64,000 nucleotides of DNA from Acinetobacter sp. ANC 3929 (GTDB taxonomy: Bacteria > Pseudomonadota > Gammaproteobacteria > Pseudomonadales > Moraxellaceae): the NCBI RefSeq assembly GCF_000369405.1, contig NZ_KB849998.1, positions 242,219-306,218 on the forward strand, read 5' to 3'. This document shows positions 8,211-17,280 of this stretch, piece after piece (the first letter of the stretch is position 1; each line of letters opens with the position of its first letter). The position numbers and the translations under genes were made by a program. The notes below the pieces were generated by a model. That model worked only from the letters and a program-made list of their open reading frames with translations, searched no databases and was not told the origin of the DNA.

Positions 8211-10394
8211 TTAACGACCTTGCAACTTTGAATAGTCTAACAGTACATTTGCCGCTTCATTAATAAAAGTCTCTTCTTCAGGCAATGGTGGACGCAAATG
8301 TGCTTTCATTTTGGCACGCGACTCGACTAAGGCATCGATAGAAGCTTGATAGCTTTCCCAATTTGCATAAGGAGCTAAATTTGTTGCTATACGGCGTTGG
8401 TTTTCAGCATTCAAGGTTTGCTTCTCGAGATCAATCAACTCGGCACGACGTTGATTAATATCCAACACTACTTTCTTCTGGTCAGAGGTTTTTTTCGCAA
8501 TCGCTTTACGCGCTTCTAAATATTTAAATTGAGAGTCTGCCGCAACACGTTGCTCCGAAGATTGGGACAATTTTGCTACATATGGCAGTACTGAACCTTC
8601 ACGTTTAAATGGTGCGGTTGGAATGGTATCCCACTTCAAAGCATTCTTCGCTTTACGCTCACCGAACTCTTCATTGTAGATATCAACCAGTTTGATATCT
8701 GGAATTACACCTTTGTTCTGGGTACTTCCACCCGTAATTCGATAGAACTTACGCTGGGTTAACGTCGCTTGACCATAAGCTAGCGAATCCAACTGAACCT
8801 GTGCTGTCCCTTTACCTGTGGTGGTACTACCAATAATAATCCCGCGCTCATAATCCTGAATTGCCGCAGAGTAAATTTCACTTGCAGAAGCAGAGGCTAG
8901 ATTGACCAATACCGCCATTGGGCCTGCATAGATTTGCTCACCGCCATCGGTATCTTCAAATACATTGACATTACCGTTACCATCACGGATTTGTACCACT
9001 GGTCCAGACTTGATCACCTGACCAAGCATACGTGCCACTTCTTCCAAAGAACCACCTGGATCGTTACGCAAGTCGACCAAGATCCCTTCTACTTTTTGTG
9101 CCTTGAGTGAATCTAAAGCTTTCGCTGTATCTTCAGAGACAGAGCGATACTCTGTTCCTGCACGACGTGAGCGATAGTCAAAATAGAAAGATGGGATTTC
9201 AAGTACCCCAAATAGATGTTTTTTACCATCACGCGTGATTTCAACCGTACGTGAACGTACACCTGCATCTTCTTCTTGAATAATGTCACGGGTTAAAGTC
9301 ACATTACGTGCTTGGCTCATCGATGCACCAGCACCTAATAAACGCACCACCACTTTAGTGCCACGTTTACCACGAATCAGTCCAACAATTTCAGAGCTCG
9401 GCCAACCAATCACATCCACCATTTTCTCGCCATCTTGAGCGACACCAATGATACGATCACCTGATTTTACCTGACCAGATTTACTTGCTGGCCCACCTTC
9501 TACGATGGTTTCGATCTTAGTGTAATCTTCATTGCCACGTTCTGGACGAATCGATACCCCAATCCCTTCCAATTGCAAGGTGGTTTGACGATTCAACTCC
9601 ATCGCATCAATTGGTGGATAATAGTTACTATGTGGATCATACGTTGCCAACATTGCATTCAATGTTTTATCGAGCACATCATCACTTTTCACACGACCAA
9701 TACGCTCTAATTGACGGGTATAGCGTTTAGTTAATGTCTGAACTGGCGTTAAATCTTCTGGCCCTGTTAAATCCTGACCATTGGCAAGCGATGGATCTGC
9801 TTTTAAGGCTTTTTGCTTCGCCTGCTCTTCCTCTTTGCTAATGGTTAAATTGATCAACTGCGACACTAGCATTTGCTGCCAATGTTTTTGTTGTTCCGCC
9901 TCAGTTTTGAAATATGGCGCTTTTTCACGATCGGTATCGAGATAGACATCTTTTTGGTTTAAGTTCTGCGGCTTTTTCAGCTCAGCCAGCATAAACTCAT
10001 AGAATTGTTTTAAACGGTCACGATATTGCCCATGAATCAAAAAAGGTCCTGTTAAATTACCCGCTTTTAATGAGCTACCAAAATTCGAACCATATTTCTT
10101 TTGATATTCTTCAACTTCACCACTTAAAAATAATGAATGATCTGGATCAAGACTATCCAAGTACATATTCAAAATACGGTTTGAAGTTGTTGCGTCTAGG
10201 CGCATATTTAAATAATGCTGGCGATCAACCAAGGTGGCTAACTGACGTGCGACCAATGCCTGCTCTTGTGATGGTTTGATGACGGTTGAAACGACAGGTG
10301 CTTCCGTCGCCGCAAATGCCTCATTCATAGTATGAGAGAAAAACAAACCACCAGTCGCAATTGCAACTGCACACGCTATCATTTGAAGTTTCAT
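8211..10394 (-). CDS. prc: Carboxy-terminal processing protease Prc (Tsp)
   Basis: A 727-residue periplasmic protease of family S41. A signal peptide occupies about residues 1-29. The PDZ domain lies at about 275-352 and the catalytic core contains the S503/D514/K528 set (SASASEI, QD, GKGTAQ), with spacing identical to the E. coli Ser-Asp-Lys arrangement. Prc degrades misfolded or tagged periplasmic proteins and trims cell-wall enzymes such as PBP3 and MepS. The start at 10394 is chosen over a TTG at 10424 because AAGGAAG precedes it and the signal peptide then begins properly. It is a single-gene unit with its own terminator. Confidence 0.93.
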   Translation of the reverse strand: MKLQMIACAVAIATGGLFFSHTMNEAFAATEAPVVSTVIKPSQEQALVARQLATLVDRQHYLNMRLDATTSNRILNMYLDSLDPDHSLFLSGEVEEYQKKYGSNFGSSLKAGNLTGPFLIHGQYRDRLKQFYEFMLAELKKPQNLNQKDVYLDTDREKAPYFKTEAEQQKHWQQMLVSQLINLTISKEEEQAKQKALKADPSLANGQDLTGPEDLTPVQTLTKRYTRQLERIGRVKSDDVLDKTLNAMLATYDPHSNYYPPIDAMELNRQTTLQLEGIGVSIRPERGNEDYTKIETIVEGGPASKSGQVKSGDRIIGVAQDGEKMVDVIGWPSSEIVGLIRGKRGTKVVVRLLGAGASMSQARNVTLTRDIIQEEDAGVRSRTVEITRDGKKHLFGVLEIPSFYFDYRSRRAGTEYRSVSEDTAKALDSLKAQKVEGILVDLRNDPGGSLEEVARMLGQVIKSGPVVQIRDGNGNVNVFEDTDGGEQIYAGPMAVLVNLASASASEIYSAAIQDYERGIIIGSTTTGKGTAQVQLDSLAYGQATLTQRKFYRITGGSTQNKGVIPDIKLVDIYNEEFGERKAKNALKWDTIPTAPFKREGSVLPYVAKLSQSSEQRVAADSQFKYLEARKAIAKKTSDQKKVVLDINQRRAELIDLEKQTLNAENQRRIATNLAPYANWESYQASIDALVESRAKMKAHLRPPLPEEETFINEAANVLLDYSKLQGR

Positions 10395-10643
10395 AAAATT
10401 TTGGTACTTCCTTGGATATGGCAATTATTACACGCTGATACTGTCAATATGAACACATTTCATTCGATACTTTACCAACTTGTAGAACTCATTGGTCGTC
10501 ATAAATAAATGACCAACAAGCACTTATCATCAATATCATGTAGTTTTATCATATTCTGTACTGACAAAATGTAGCAAATCATTGCACAATTTAGCTATCG
10601 TTTTTTTCATCAAATTTTTCATCAAAATTCAAACGGAATCCTT

Positions 10644-11666
10644 ATGATCGGCGCGTTGATGCTGGATATTGCTGGCACAGAACTTACTCAAGAAGATATT
10701 GAACTATTACAAGCTCCGCAAGTCGGTGGCATGATTTTATTTGCACGAAATATTGAATCCCCTCAACAAGTTCGTGCTTTAACCGACCATATGCGTCAAG
10801 TCCGTCCAGATATCCTGATTGCAGTGGATCAAGAAGGGGGTCGTGTACAACGTTTAAGACAAGGTTTTACTTTACTTCCAGCGATGGGCCGTCTAGGCGA
10901 GCATTACTTGGCTCAGCCAGAACAAGCGATTGAATTGGCTGAACAATGTGGTTGGTTGATGGCAATCGAAGTCCTCGCAGTCGGCATTGATTTTAGCTTT
11001 GCCCCTGTGTTAGACCTGAATGATGTCAGTGATGTGATTGGTGATCGTGGTTTTGCCAAAAATATGCAAGACATCGTACCGCTTGCAGATGCCTTTATGC
11101 GTGGTATGAAAAAAGCAGGCATGGCGACTACAGGCAAACATTTCCCTGGTCACGGTTCAGTCAAAGCTGATTCACATGTTGCTGCTGCAATTGACAGCCG
11201 TTCATATCAAGAAATCTATGACAAAGACATGCAAAGCTTTATCAAGCTGATGCCTCAGCTTGATGCGCTGATGCCTGCTCATGTGATCTATGATCAAGTC
11301 GATCCAAATCCCGCAGGTTTCTCACCGTTCTGGTTACAAGAAATCTTACGTAAACAACTTAAATTTGACGGTGTACTCTTCTCAGATGACTTGAGTATGC
11401 AAGCTGCATGTGTTGCAGGCGGTGCGGATGCACGTATTCAAGCAGCTTTAAATGCGGGTTGTGATATGGGCTTAGTCTGTAATGACCGTGCAGCAGCCTG
11501 TACTGCATTGGATGGAATTCAAACCTTGGCTTTACCAAACCAACAACGTTTAGAACGTATGCGCGGTAAAATTCCAAATATCCAAATCGGTACGACATTG
11601 ACTTTAGACGATGAAAACTGGCACAACGTCAGAAAAGTCATTGAAGAATTTAAGAATTCGTTCTAA
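10644..11666 (+). CDS. nagZ: Beta-N-acetylhexosaminidase NagZ
   Basis: A 340-residue glycoside hydrolase family 3 enzyme. The family motif KHFPGHG is at 165-171, with the mobile-loop D176/H178 pair thought to be the general acid-base, and the nucleophile Asp248 in LFSDDLSM. NagZ acts in the cytoplasm and removes GlcNAc from anhydromuropeptides during cell-wall recycling. Its product can induce beta-lactamase in species with AmpR, but no such gene is seen here. The start is the ATG at 10644 with CGGAAT upstream. It stands alone, divergent from prc. Confidence 0.95.
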   Translation: MIGALMLDIAGTELTQEDIELLQAPQVGGMILFARNIESPQQVRALTDHMRQVRPDILIAVDQEGGRVQRLRQGFTLLPAMGRLGEHYLAQPEQAIELAEQCGWLMAIEVLAVGIDFSFAPVLDLNDVSDVIGDRGFAKNMQDIVPLADAFMRGMKKAGMATTGKHFPGHGSVKADSHVAAAIDSRSYQEIYDKDMQSFIKLMPQLDALMPAHVIYDQVDPNPAGFSPFWLQEILRKQLKFDGVLFSDDLSMQAACVAGGADARIQAALNAGCDMGLVCNDRAAACTALDGIQTLALPNQQRLERMRGKIPNIQIGTTLTLDDENWHNVRKVIEEFKNSF

Positions 11667-11946
11667 CTTACTTCACATTAAAAAATATTTTTGCCGATAT
11701 ACGATACTCGGTAATGTCATCCGCAACCTGCGTGATTTCAAAAAGATAGATATAGTCTGTCTATATGCTGAAATTAATCACATGCAAGGAATGAACAGGT
11801 TTTGCGGATGACAATGCCTTTGGTTACTTTGGGCGAAACCAAAGTAACTCCAGCTGAAAGCTTATCCTGATATCAGATGAGGACTCGGCAAGACACCGTT
11901 ATAGATATCGTTAAAAATAAGAATTAGGGAAAAGAGTCTAGGACAG
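11667..11946. repeat. Long-hairpin intergenic element
   Basis: A 280-base gap that holds nested inverted repeats. The outer pair is 11715-11726 with 11802-11813 (12/12 complementary), the middle pair 11732-11740 with 11769-11781, and the inner pair 11750-11755 with 11761-11766 around a TCTGT loop. Together they fold as one long imperfect hairpin centred near 11758. A separate perfect 10-bp hairpin (GTTACTTTGG / CCAAAGTAAC) lies at 11823-11848. The architecture resembles a MITE- or REP-type intergenic repeat; copy number elsewhere cannot be judged here. Confidence 0.6.
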
Positions 11947-12789
11947 ATGACACAACAACTTTCGAAACATCGCCACATTTCATTTACAGCACACTATACA
12001 GGTTACATCTGGTATCAAATGGGGATCTCACATCCGGCACTGGCAACAGCAAAAGGAAAAACGCTGGCGGCTTTAGTTCATCCAATTGAAAGCTGGGCAG
12101 AGAAATACGTCGGTGGCAGCATGCGTAGCACACTGAAACAACGCCACAGCATGTTGGATAGCCACTTAAAAGAATTAATTGAGCAACATCTTGATTTACA
12201 AGTGCTTGAAATTGCATGTGGTCTATCGCCACGCGGTTGGTGGTTTAGACAACACTATCCAAGCATCACCTATCGTGAACTGGATTTGCCTGATATGGCA
12301 GCTACCAAACAAGCTGCACTACAACAAATTGAAAGCAATGTAGATGAAGTTCTTTCTGTCGATTTATTTACCGATGCTTTTGCAGCGGTATTTGAGGTAT
12401 TTGATCCTCAACGTCCACTGGTGATTATGAGTGAAGGGCTGATCAATTACTTTGAAAAACCCATGTTGCAGCAACTGATTCAAGCGATTGCCACCTACGG
12501 TCAAAACTTTAAAGAACTGCATTATTTAACAGATATTTACCCTGAACCCACTCAGAATAAATTGGCAACCATTATCTGGAACAGCAGCCGTTTACTAAAA
12601 TGGATGTCACGCAGTGCATTTAGCTTTCATTTTAAAACACCTGCCGAAGTCGAACATTTTTTCCATGAAGCAGGCTTTAATCAAGTTGAAGTCCTTCAAC
12701 CGAAGCAATTCTTTGAACACACCACTTTAGAAAACAAACAGCAGCATTTAGGTGATTTAGTTTGGGTCATCCAAGCCAGCAATAAGTAA
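11947..12789 (+). CDS. Class I SAM methyltransferase, Ppm1/leucine carboxyl methyltransferase-like
   Basis: A 280-residue protein. The SAM-binding motif is LEIACGLSPRG (87-97), followed by the acidic YRELDLPDM segment. These and the later EGLINYF block are typical of the Ppm1/LCMT-like (Tcmp) branch of O-methyltransferases. The substrate in bacteria is generally unknown, and I cannot assign one. It is monocistronic: a hairpin-rich gap lies upstream and a terminator downstream. The ATG at 11947 gives a complete N-terminus. Confidence 0.75.
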   Translation: MTQQLSKHRHISFTAHYTGYIWYQMGISHPALATAKGKTLAALVHPIESWAEKYVGGSMRSTLKQRHSMLDSHLKELIEQHLDLQVLEIACGLSPRGWWFRQHYPSITYRELDLPDMAATKQAALQQIESNVDEVLSVDLFTDAFAAVFEVFDPQRPLVIMSEGLINYFEKPMLQQLIQAIATYGQNFKELHYLTDIYPEPTQNKLATIIWNSSRLLKWMSRSAFSFHFKTPAEVEHFFHEAGFNQVEVLQPKQFFEHTTLENKQQHLGDLVWVIQASNK

Positions 12790-12796
12790 GCTCAAT

Positions 12797-12831
12797 AAAA
12801 AAGGGAAATGGTCAATAACCACTTCCCTTTT
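12797..12831. terminator. Intrinsic terminator between convergent genes
   Basis: Stem AAGGGAAaTGGT / ACCAcTTCCCTT with one mismatch, flanked by A- and T-runs. It ends the methyltransferase gene and probably also the convergent hydrolase gene. Confidence 0.75.
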
Positions 12832-12848
12832 CAAATCTTCGGTTCTCA

Positions 12849-14159
12849 CTAAGCTTGTTTTTGACGCTCAATAAAACGCGTTAAACGATCCGCAATATCA
12901 AAGCTACCATGTTTAAATAAGATGCGCAGTCCTTGCTCAGTTGCATCAAAAGTTAAACATTCAATTTTAAACTCACCTTCTTCATCAGCTAAATGTAGCG
13001 CTAAATCACGTGGATGCCGGCTAACAAAATCAAGCTGTTCAATATCTTTCAGTTTTAAATAAACACCAAAGAACGTGATATCGACAACATTCACTGCCGC
13101 TTCAGTCGCTAAATGACGGTGGGTCAATTTAGTCTCTGGATGCAAAACAGCAATACGTTCTTCACCACGACGTTCGATTTGCTGCATTTGTTCACGCGTC
13201 ATCGGGATAATGCCATCCAGATTATCGATAGATTCCCCTTTTAAGAAAGAAGTGAACAAGTTCATGGTTTCTTTACGGCGCTGCAATTGTGGCACATGAT
13301 CTGCGTTGGCAATCAAAGCAAACTGCATATCTTGGCATTGCAAAGCAAAATCGGCATTTTCGTGTGGCAACGTAAAGCTGTCATACTGCCCTGCAGCCAC
13401 CAATGTTTTACATTGTGGTACTGGCACATCACTTAAGCGCAATAAACGGTTGCAGTTAATTTCATAACGTTCACGCTCAGTTGCACTAAATTCTGCCATT
13501 TGTTTGAAGAACAAACGCTTAGCTGTCGGTGACATGCGGGTTTTATCAAGCTTGGCATGATTGACTAAATACAAAATCACAGCTTGACCAAACTCATCCA
13601 TGCGATCTTCACGCATTAAATGCAAAGATTCTTCCAGCAGCATCCGCCAACTTTTGCGTGTCTTCTGCATGACGCCCATCAATACCATACGGTCAATCAA
13701 TTCTGGACGTTGGTGTGCAAATGAAGATGCAACCACCGAACCCAATGACATGCCCATCATTGAAACTTTATCCAGTCCAACAATATCGAGCCATTGACCA
13801 AGCATTTTAGATAATTCTGGGAGTTCCAAAATTCCAGCAGATTCACCCGTATCAACATTACGAATCTGTTGATTCGCCCCCATTGACGGTAAATCGATGA
13901 GAATAACGGGTCCACTCTCAAAGAGTTGCTCAACACAATACTTATAAGAGTTAAAATTTTGAAATGCGCCCCCGACAATTACAATCGGCGTATTGTAGAT
14001 CGTTTTCGGATCTGCAATTGCCATATATTCAATTTTCCAACCATCGATCCATGTGGTGCGCGCTGGCTGTTTAAAACTGTTTTTATTGTAAATGTCGAAA
14101 AAACCAAAGCCTGTGTAGGTATGATTTATATCCGAGTCCATTTGGATAATGGAATTCAT
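12849..14159 (-). CDS. Alpha/beta hydrolase with C-terminal PilZ-like domain
   Basis: A 436-residue protein. Residues about 40-310 form an alpha/beta hydrolase with nucleophile elbow GMSLG (S138), probable acid D260 (GQYD) and His288 (NADH). The set-up resembles RhlA/esterase-like proteins. Residues about 325-432 look like a PilZ domain, with RxxxR at R331-R335 and a D-x-T-x-x-G motif at 360-365 in place of the usual D/N-x-S-x-x-G. PilZ domains bind cyclic di-GMP, so the enzyme may be controlled by that messenger; this is inference from motifs. The start at 14159 is chosen because GGAGGAAGG precedes it. Confidence 0.75.
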   Translation of the reverse strand: MNSIIQMDSDINHTYTGFGFFDIYNKNSFKQPARTTWIDGWKIEYMAIADPKTIYNTPIVIVGGAFQNFNSYKYCVEQLFESGPVILIDLPSMGANQQIRNVDTGESAGILELPELSKMLGQWLDIVGLDKVSMMGMSLGSVVASSFAHQRPELIDRMVLMGVMQKTRKSWRMLLEESLHLMREDRMDEFGQAVILYLVNHAKLDKTRMSPTAKRLFFKQMAEFSATERERYEINCNRLLRLSDVPVPQCKTLVAAGQYDSFTLPHENADFALQCQDMQFALIANADHVPQLQRRKETMNLFTSFLKGESIDNLDGIIPMTREQMQQIERRGEERIAVLHPETKLTHRHLATEAAVNVVDITFFGVYLKLKDIEQLDFVSRHPRDLALHLADEEGEFKIECLTFDATEQGLRILFKHGSFDIADRLTRFIERQKQA

Positions 14160-14513
14160 GTCCTTCCTCCATCCTTGTTTATTTTTTTGTTGCAAGCATC
14201 TCATTTTCAGCGAATTCAACTTGCAAGTTAACAAATTTATAAAATTTGTATTACATTTATCCTATACTTTTTCATTCTATACATATGCACGTTTTATACG
14301 CAATCATTTCCTTAACCACTTATCTTGTTTAAAGCACTAATCTTTTGCAAAATATGTAATCTTGACTTTATATTCAATATCTTCATCACACTAAAATAAA
14401 AACTTTTGTGCCAATTAACGCTTCATAATTTTTTGAATTGTCAGTTCAGCCTATTCATTGTTCAGCATTTGACTGTTACTATCTTTATAAATACATGCAA
14501 ATATCAAAATGCT
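14160..14513. other. AT-rich intergenic region between divergent genes
   Basis: A 354-base AT-rich gap between the divergent hydrolase and proA. It must hold both promoters. I see no gene, strong hairpin or recognisable operator in it. An in-frame upstream extension of proA through this gap is not supported by any ribosome-binding site. Confidence 0.5.
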
Positions 14514-15779
14514 ATGCAAGACTCTATTCAAGACTACATGCAACACGTTGGTACTCAAGCACGTCAGGCATCTCGTGTTTTAACGAGTGCATCGACTCAT
14601 TTGAAAAACCACGCCTTGTCTGCAATTTATACGGCTTTGGAAAATAATCAAGCACAAATTTTAGCAGCCAATCAAATTGATATGGACAATGGTCGTCAAC
14701 GTCAACTCGACAGCGCTTTGCTCGATCGTTTAGAACTAACGCCAGCTCGCTTCAAAGGTATGCTGCAAGGTCTGAAAGATGTGATTGGATTGGTTGACCC
14801 AATTGGTGAGATTACAGATCTTGCCTATCGTCCATCTGGCATTCAACTTGGAAAAATGCGTGTGCCTTTGGGTGTGATTGGGATGATCTATGAATCAAGA
14901 CCGAACGTGACACTAGAAGCAGCATCATTAGCCTTAAAATCAGGGAATGCCATTATTTTACGTGGCGGTTCAGAAGCCCTTGAATCAAACAAAGCCATTG
15001 CCATTGCCATTCAGCATGGCTTACAAATTTCAGGCTTGCCTGAACATGCTGTTCAAGTGATTGATACCCCTGACCGTGCTGCGGTTGGTCATTTGATTAC
15101 CATGAGTGAATTTGTCGATGTGATTGTGCCACGTGGCGGTAAAAGCTTGATCGAACGAATCAGCAATGAAGCACGTATTCCTGTGATCAAACATTTAGAT
15201 GGCAACTGCCATGTGTTTATTGAAGCACAAGCGGACTTACAAAAAGCGCTGCCGATTGCACTTAATTCAAAAACGCATCGCTATGGCGTTTGTAATGCCA
15301 TGGAAACCTTATTGGTGGATGAAGCGATTGCGGAAGAGTTCTTGCCACGGATTGCTGAACTGTATGCTGAAAAGCAGGTTGAACTACGTGGTTGTGCTGA
15401 AACACAGCGTATTTTAGGAGTCTCTGTGAAGACAGCGACGGAAGAAGACTGGTATACCGAATATCTCGGCCCAATTCTTGCGATCAAAGTAGTTACAGGT
15501 ATGGATGAAGCGATTGAACACATCAATAAGTATGGTTCACATCATACAGATGCCATTATTACTGAAAACTTTAGTCTAGCCCGTGAGTTCTTGGCGCGCG
15601 TTGATTCAAGTTCAGTGATGATCAATGCTTCAACCCGCTTCGCTGATGGCTTTGAATATGGTTTAGGCGCAGAAATCGGTATTTCAACCGATAAAATCCA
15701 TGCCCGTGGCCCCGTTGGTCTTGAAGGCCTAACCTCACAAAAATGGATTGTTTTCGGTGATGGTCAAATCCGCCAATAA
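14514..15779 (+). CDS. proA: Gamma-glutamyl phosphate reductase ProA
   Basis: A 421-residue enzyme of the aldehyde dehydrogenase superfamily that reduces gamma-glutamyl phosphate to glutamate semialdehyde with NADPH in proline synthesis. Recognisable blocks are [14 protein letters not shown], the substrate-region sequence HLDGNCHV, and the catalytic Cys in [12 protein letters not shown]. The ATG at 14514 gives the standard ProA N-terminus and length. An upstream in-frame extension to 14406 is rejected. proB is not adjacent, which is common in this genus. Confidence 0.95.
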   Translation: MQDSIQDYMQHVGTQARQASRVLTSASTHLKNHALSAIYTALENNQAQILAANQIDMDNGRQRQLDSALLDRLELTPARFKGMLQGLKDVIGLVDPIGEITDLAYRPSGIQLGKMRVPLGVIGMIYESRPNVTLEAASLALKSGNAIILRGGSEALESNKAIAIAIQHGLQISGLPEHAVQVIDTPDRAAVGHLITMSEFVDVIVPRGGKSLIERISNEARIPVIKHLDGNCHVFIEAQADLQKALPIALNSKTHRYGVCNAMETLLVDEAIAEEFLPRIAELYAEKQVELRGCAETQRILGVSVKTATEEDWYTEYLGPILAIKVVTGMDEAIEHINKYGSHHTDAIITENFSLAREFLARVDSSSVMINASTRFADGFEYGLGAEIGISTDKIHARGPVGLEGLTSQKWIVFGDGQIRQ

Positions 15780-15802
15780 CTAAAAAGCGGATTCTGACAC
15801 AC

Positions 15803-15845
15803 AAACACGATAAAGGTCATTTATTTGATCTTTATCGTGTTTTTA
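15803..15845 (+). terminator. Intrinsic terminator after proA
   Basis: Perfect 12-bp stem AACACGATAAAG / CTTTATCGTGTT with a loop of about 14 bases, followed by T-rich sequence. Confidence 0.8.
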
Positions 15846-16075
15846 TATATTTACATACAAAAAATAATGACAAATTCAACAGATCAATCAAAAGAACGAC
15901 TCATTTCCAAACTATACTGAATAGGTTGATTTATAAACGGGTTGTATAGGCTAAAGTCTATCTTCGCCAATACGAGATCCCATGTTAAAACATTGCGCTT
16001 GATTCCACTGCCTCATGCGTTGCAGCAAGATCAAAGTGTTCATCATAAAATTTAAAATCTGTTAGGTGTTCAAAC

Positions 16076-17251
16076 GTGGCTATATCTGTATTAGTAATTA
16101 ACTGTGGTTCATCATCAATCAAGTACGCGCTCATCTCAGAACGTCGTGAAGACCGTATTTATGGTTTGGCAGAGAATTTAGGGGCAGCCGACGCTCGTAT
16201 TAAAGGAGTTACCTTGGGTGGTGAACCATTAGAGCTTTCGATTCCGTATGCAGATCATGCCAAAGCCCTTGAAACCTTGCTGGCACGTTTAGCCAATTAT
16301 AATCCACAAGCGATTGGACACCGCGTCGTACACGGCGGCAATATCACCAAAGCAGAGCTTTTAACACCTGAACTGGTTAAGCGTATTGAAGAAGCGACAC
16401 CACTTGCTCCACTACATAATCCTGCACATTTGATTGGAATTGAAGCCACCCTACGTTTGTTCCCACAATTACCTCAAGTTGCTGTATTCGATACCGCTTT
16501 CCACCAAACCATGCCTGAGCGTGCTTATCGCTATGCACTGCCACAATATTTATATACCGAACATCAAGTGCGTCGCTACGGTTTCCACGGTACCAGCCAT
16601 GCGTATGTGACCGAACGTGCAAGCGAACTCGCAGGTCATAAAAATCAGGGCGGCTGGCTCAGTGCACATTTAGGTAACGGTAGTTCGACCTGTGCCGTAT
16701 GGAATGGTCATAGTGTCGATACGTCAATGGGCATGACCCCACTTGAAGGTGTCGTCATGGGAACACGTAGTGGTGATGTCGACCCAAGCCTACATTTATT
16801 CCTTGCCAGTAATTTAGGCTGGGATATTCAAAAAATTGACAGCATGTTAAATAAAGAAAGTGGCTTACTCGGCTTGTCTGGTTTATCTAATGATATGCGT
16901 ACGCTGGTTGAAGCTTCTGAAAATGGCCACGAAGGCGCAACCCTAGCCATTGAAGTATTCTGCTATCGCTTAGCCAAGTCTTTATCGGCTTTAAGTTGCG
17001 GTTTACCGCATCTTGATGGTTTAGTATTTACTGGTGGTATTGGCGAAAACTCAGCCTATGTCCGTGAAAAAACCTTGGGCTACCTCGCGCACTTTGGTTT
17101 GCAGTTCAGTAAAGAGAAAAATAATGCATTGCCGCGTGGCACGGAAGGCCGTATCGACAATGGTTCAGGTCCACAAATTTGGGTGATTCCGACCGATGAA
17201 GAAGGTCGTATTGCCAAAGAAACACGCCAAGTGCTTGAACACACGATTTAA
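16076..17251 (+). CDS. ackA: Acetate kinase AckA
   Basis: A 391-residue enzyme that interconverts acetate and acetyl phosphate with ATP. The family signatures [11 protein letters not shown] (phosphate 1) and HLGNGSS, together with the later [12 protein letters not shown], are present. Translation appears to begin at a GTG. It sits 29 bases upstream of pta in the same direction, forming the usual ackA-pta operon that links acetyl-CoA to acetate. About 230 bases of non-coding sequence after the proA terminator carry the presumed promoter. Confidence 0.95.
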   Translation: MAISVLVINCGSSSIKYALISERREDRIYGLAENLGAADARIKGVTLGGEPLELSIPYADHAKALETLLARLANYNPQAIGHRVVHGGNITKAELLTPELVKRIEEATPLAPLHNPAHLIGIEATLRLFPQLPQVAVFDTAFHQTMPERAYRYALPQYLYTEHQVRRYGFHGTSHAYVTERASELAGHKNQGGWLSAHLGNGSSTCAVWNGHSVDTSMGMTPLEGVVMGTRSGDVDPSLHLFLASNLGWDIQKIDSMLNKESGLLGLSGLSNDMRTLVEASENGHEGATLAIEVFCYRLAKSLSALSCGLPHLDGLVFTGGIGENSAYVREKTLGYLAHFGLQFSKEKNNALPRGTEGRIDNGSGPQIWVIPTDEEGRIAKETRQVLEHTI

Positions 17252-17280
17252 TCAAAATATTAGATAATTTTAAGGTCACT

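Noticed and set aside
11611..11811. A 66-codon plus-strand frame overlapping the end of nagZ
   Set aside because: It starts inside nagZ and runs through the nested hairpin element, with no ribosome-binding site.
14406..14513. In-frame 36-codon extension of proA
   Set aside because: It lacks a ribosome-binding site and conserved residues. The ATG at 14514 gives the standard ProA length.
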